Source of the DNA: Klebsiella pneumoniae
GTDB lineage: Bacteria; Pseudomonadota; Gammaproteobacteria; Pseudomonadales; Pseudohongiellaceae
Assembly: GCA_945869725.1 (NCBI GenBank)
Contig: CAMBPO010000102.1
Span: 1 to 5,718 of the forward strand
DNA length: 5,718 bases
Direction: 5' to 3'
In this document: piece by piece, positions 5,657-5,718 of the stretch
Layout: every line of letters begins with the position of its first letter
How positions within the stretch are numbered: position 1 is the first letter of the stretch
Made by a program: the position numbers and the translations under genes
Notes under the pieces: generated by a model
What the model was told of the DNA's origin: nothing
Seen by the model: the letters and a program-made list of their open reading frames with translations, nothing else
The model's database searches: none

Positions 5657-5718
5657 ACCATCCCGGCGCGATACACTGATAGCGCGGGAAAATCATCCTA
5701 GAATTGGAGATTGCATCA

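Overview
The window looks like the chromosome of a flagellated gammaproteobacterium, probably marine or aquatic. This is inferred from the protein families, from the neighbouring hslR and yrfG-type nucleotidase genes (adjacent in many gammaproteobacteria), and from a base composition near 50% GC. No marker in the window allows a finer assignment.

Left third (1-1259): a mosaic of incomplete genes. At the edge, on the minus strand, is the first part of hslR (Hsp15, ribosome-associated S4-domain protein). Six bases upstream of it is the C-terminal half of a HAD-family GMP/IMP nucleotidase, also on the minus strand. Its N-terminal half is absent: at about 428-436 the sequence changes directly into the middle of an M20-family metallopeptidase on the plus strand. 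That peptidase fragment lacks both ends and gives way near 940-1013 to the N-terminal part of a FliS-type flagellin export chaperone on the minus strand, which lacks its C-terminal part. Three broken genes in 1.2 kb, with no recognisable insertion sequence at the joins, point to repeated deletion or rearrangement, or to an assembly chimera.

Middle (1260-4288): a flagellin unit on the plus strand. A 368-base non-coding stretch with weak sigma-28-like elements precedes a large flagellin gene (fliC, 717 aa). The flagellin has ordinary D0/D1 ends and a greatly enlarged centre built from two diverged copies of a roughly 190-residue module, each carrying two flagellin 'IN' motifs. A strong intrinsic terminator separates fliC from flaG (137 aa). 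The cap gene fliD and an intact fliS, which often follow flaG, are not here, so cap and chaperone must be supplied from elsewhere if this flagellin is assembled.

Right third (4289-5718): about 380 bases without a convincing gene, then a six-transmembrane voltage-gated potassium-type channel (about 274 aa). Its reading frame, with channel-like sequence, continues upstream of the only ATG, and that ATG lies inside a perfect 9-bp hairpin. After the channel come one weak 56-codon ORF and short inverted repeats, with no recognisable gene.

The only clearly functional cooperation is FliC with FlaG (filament subunit and filament-length-associated protein). The channel appears unrelated to the flagellar genes.
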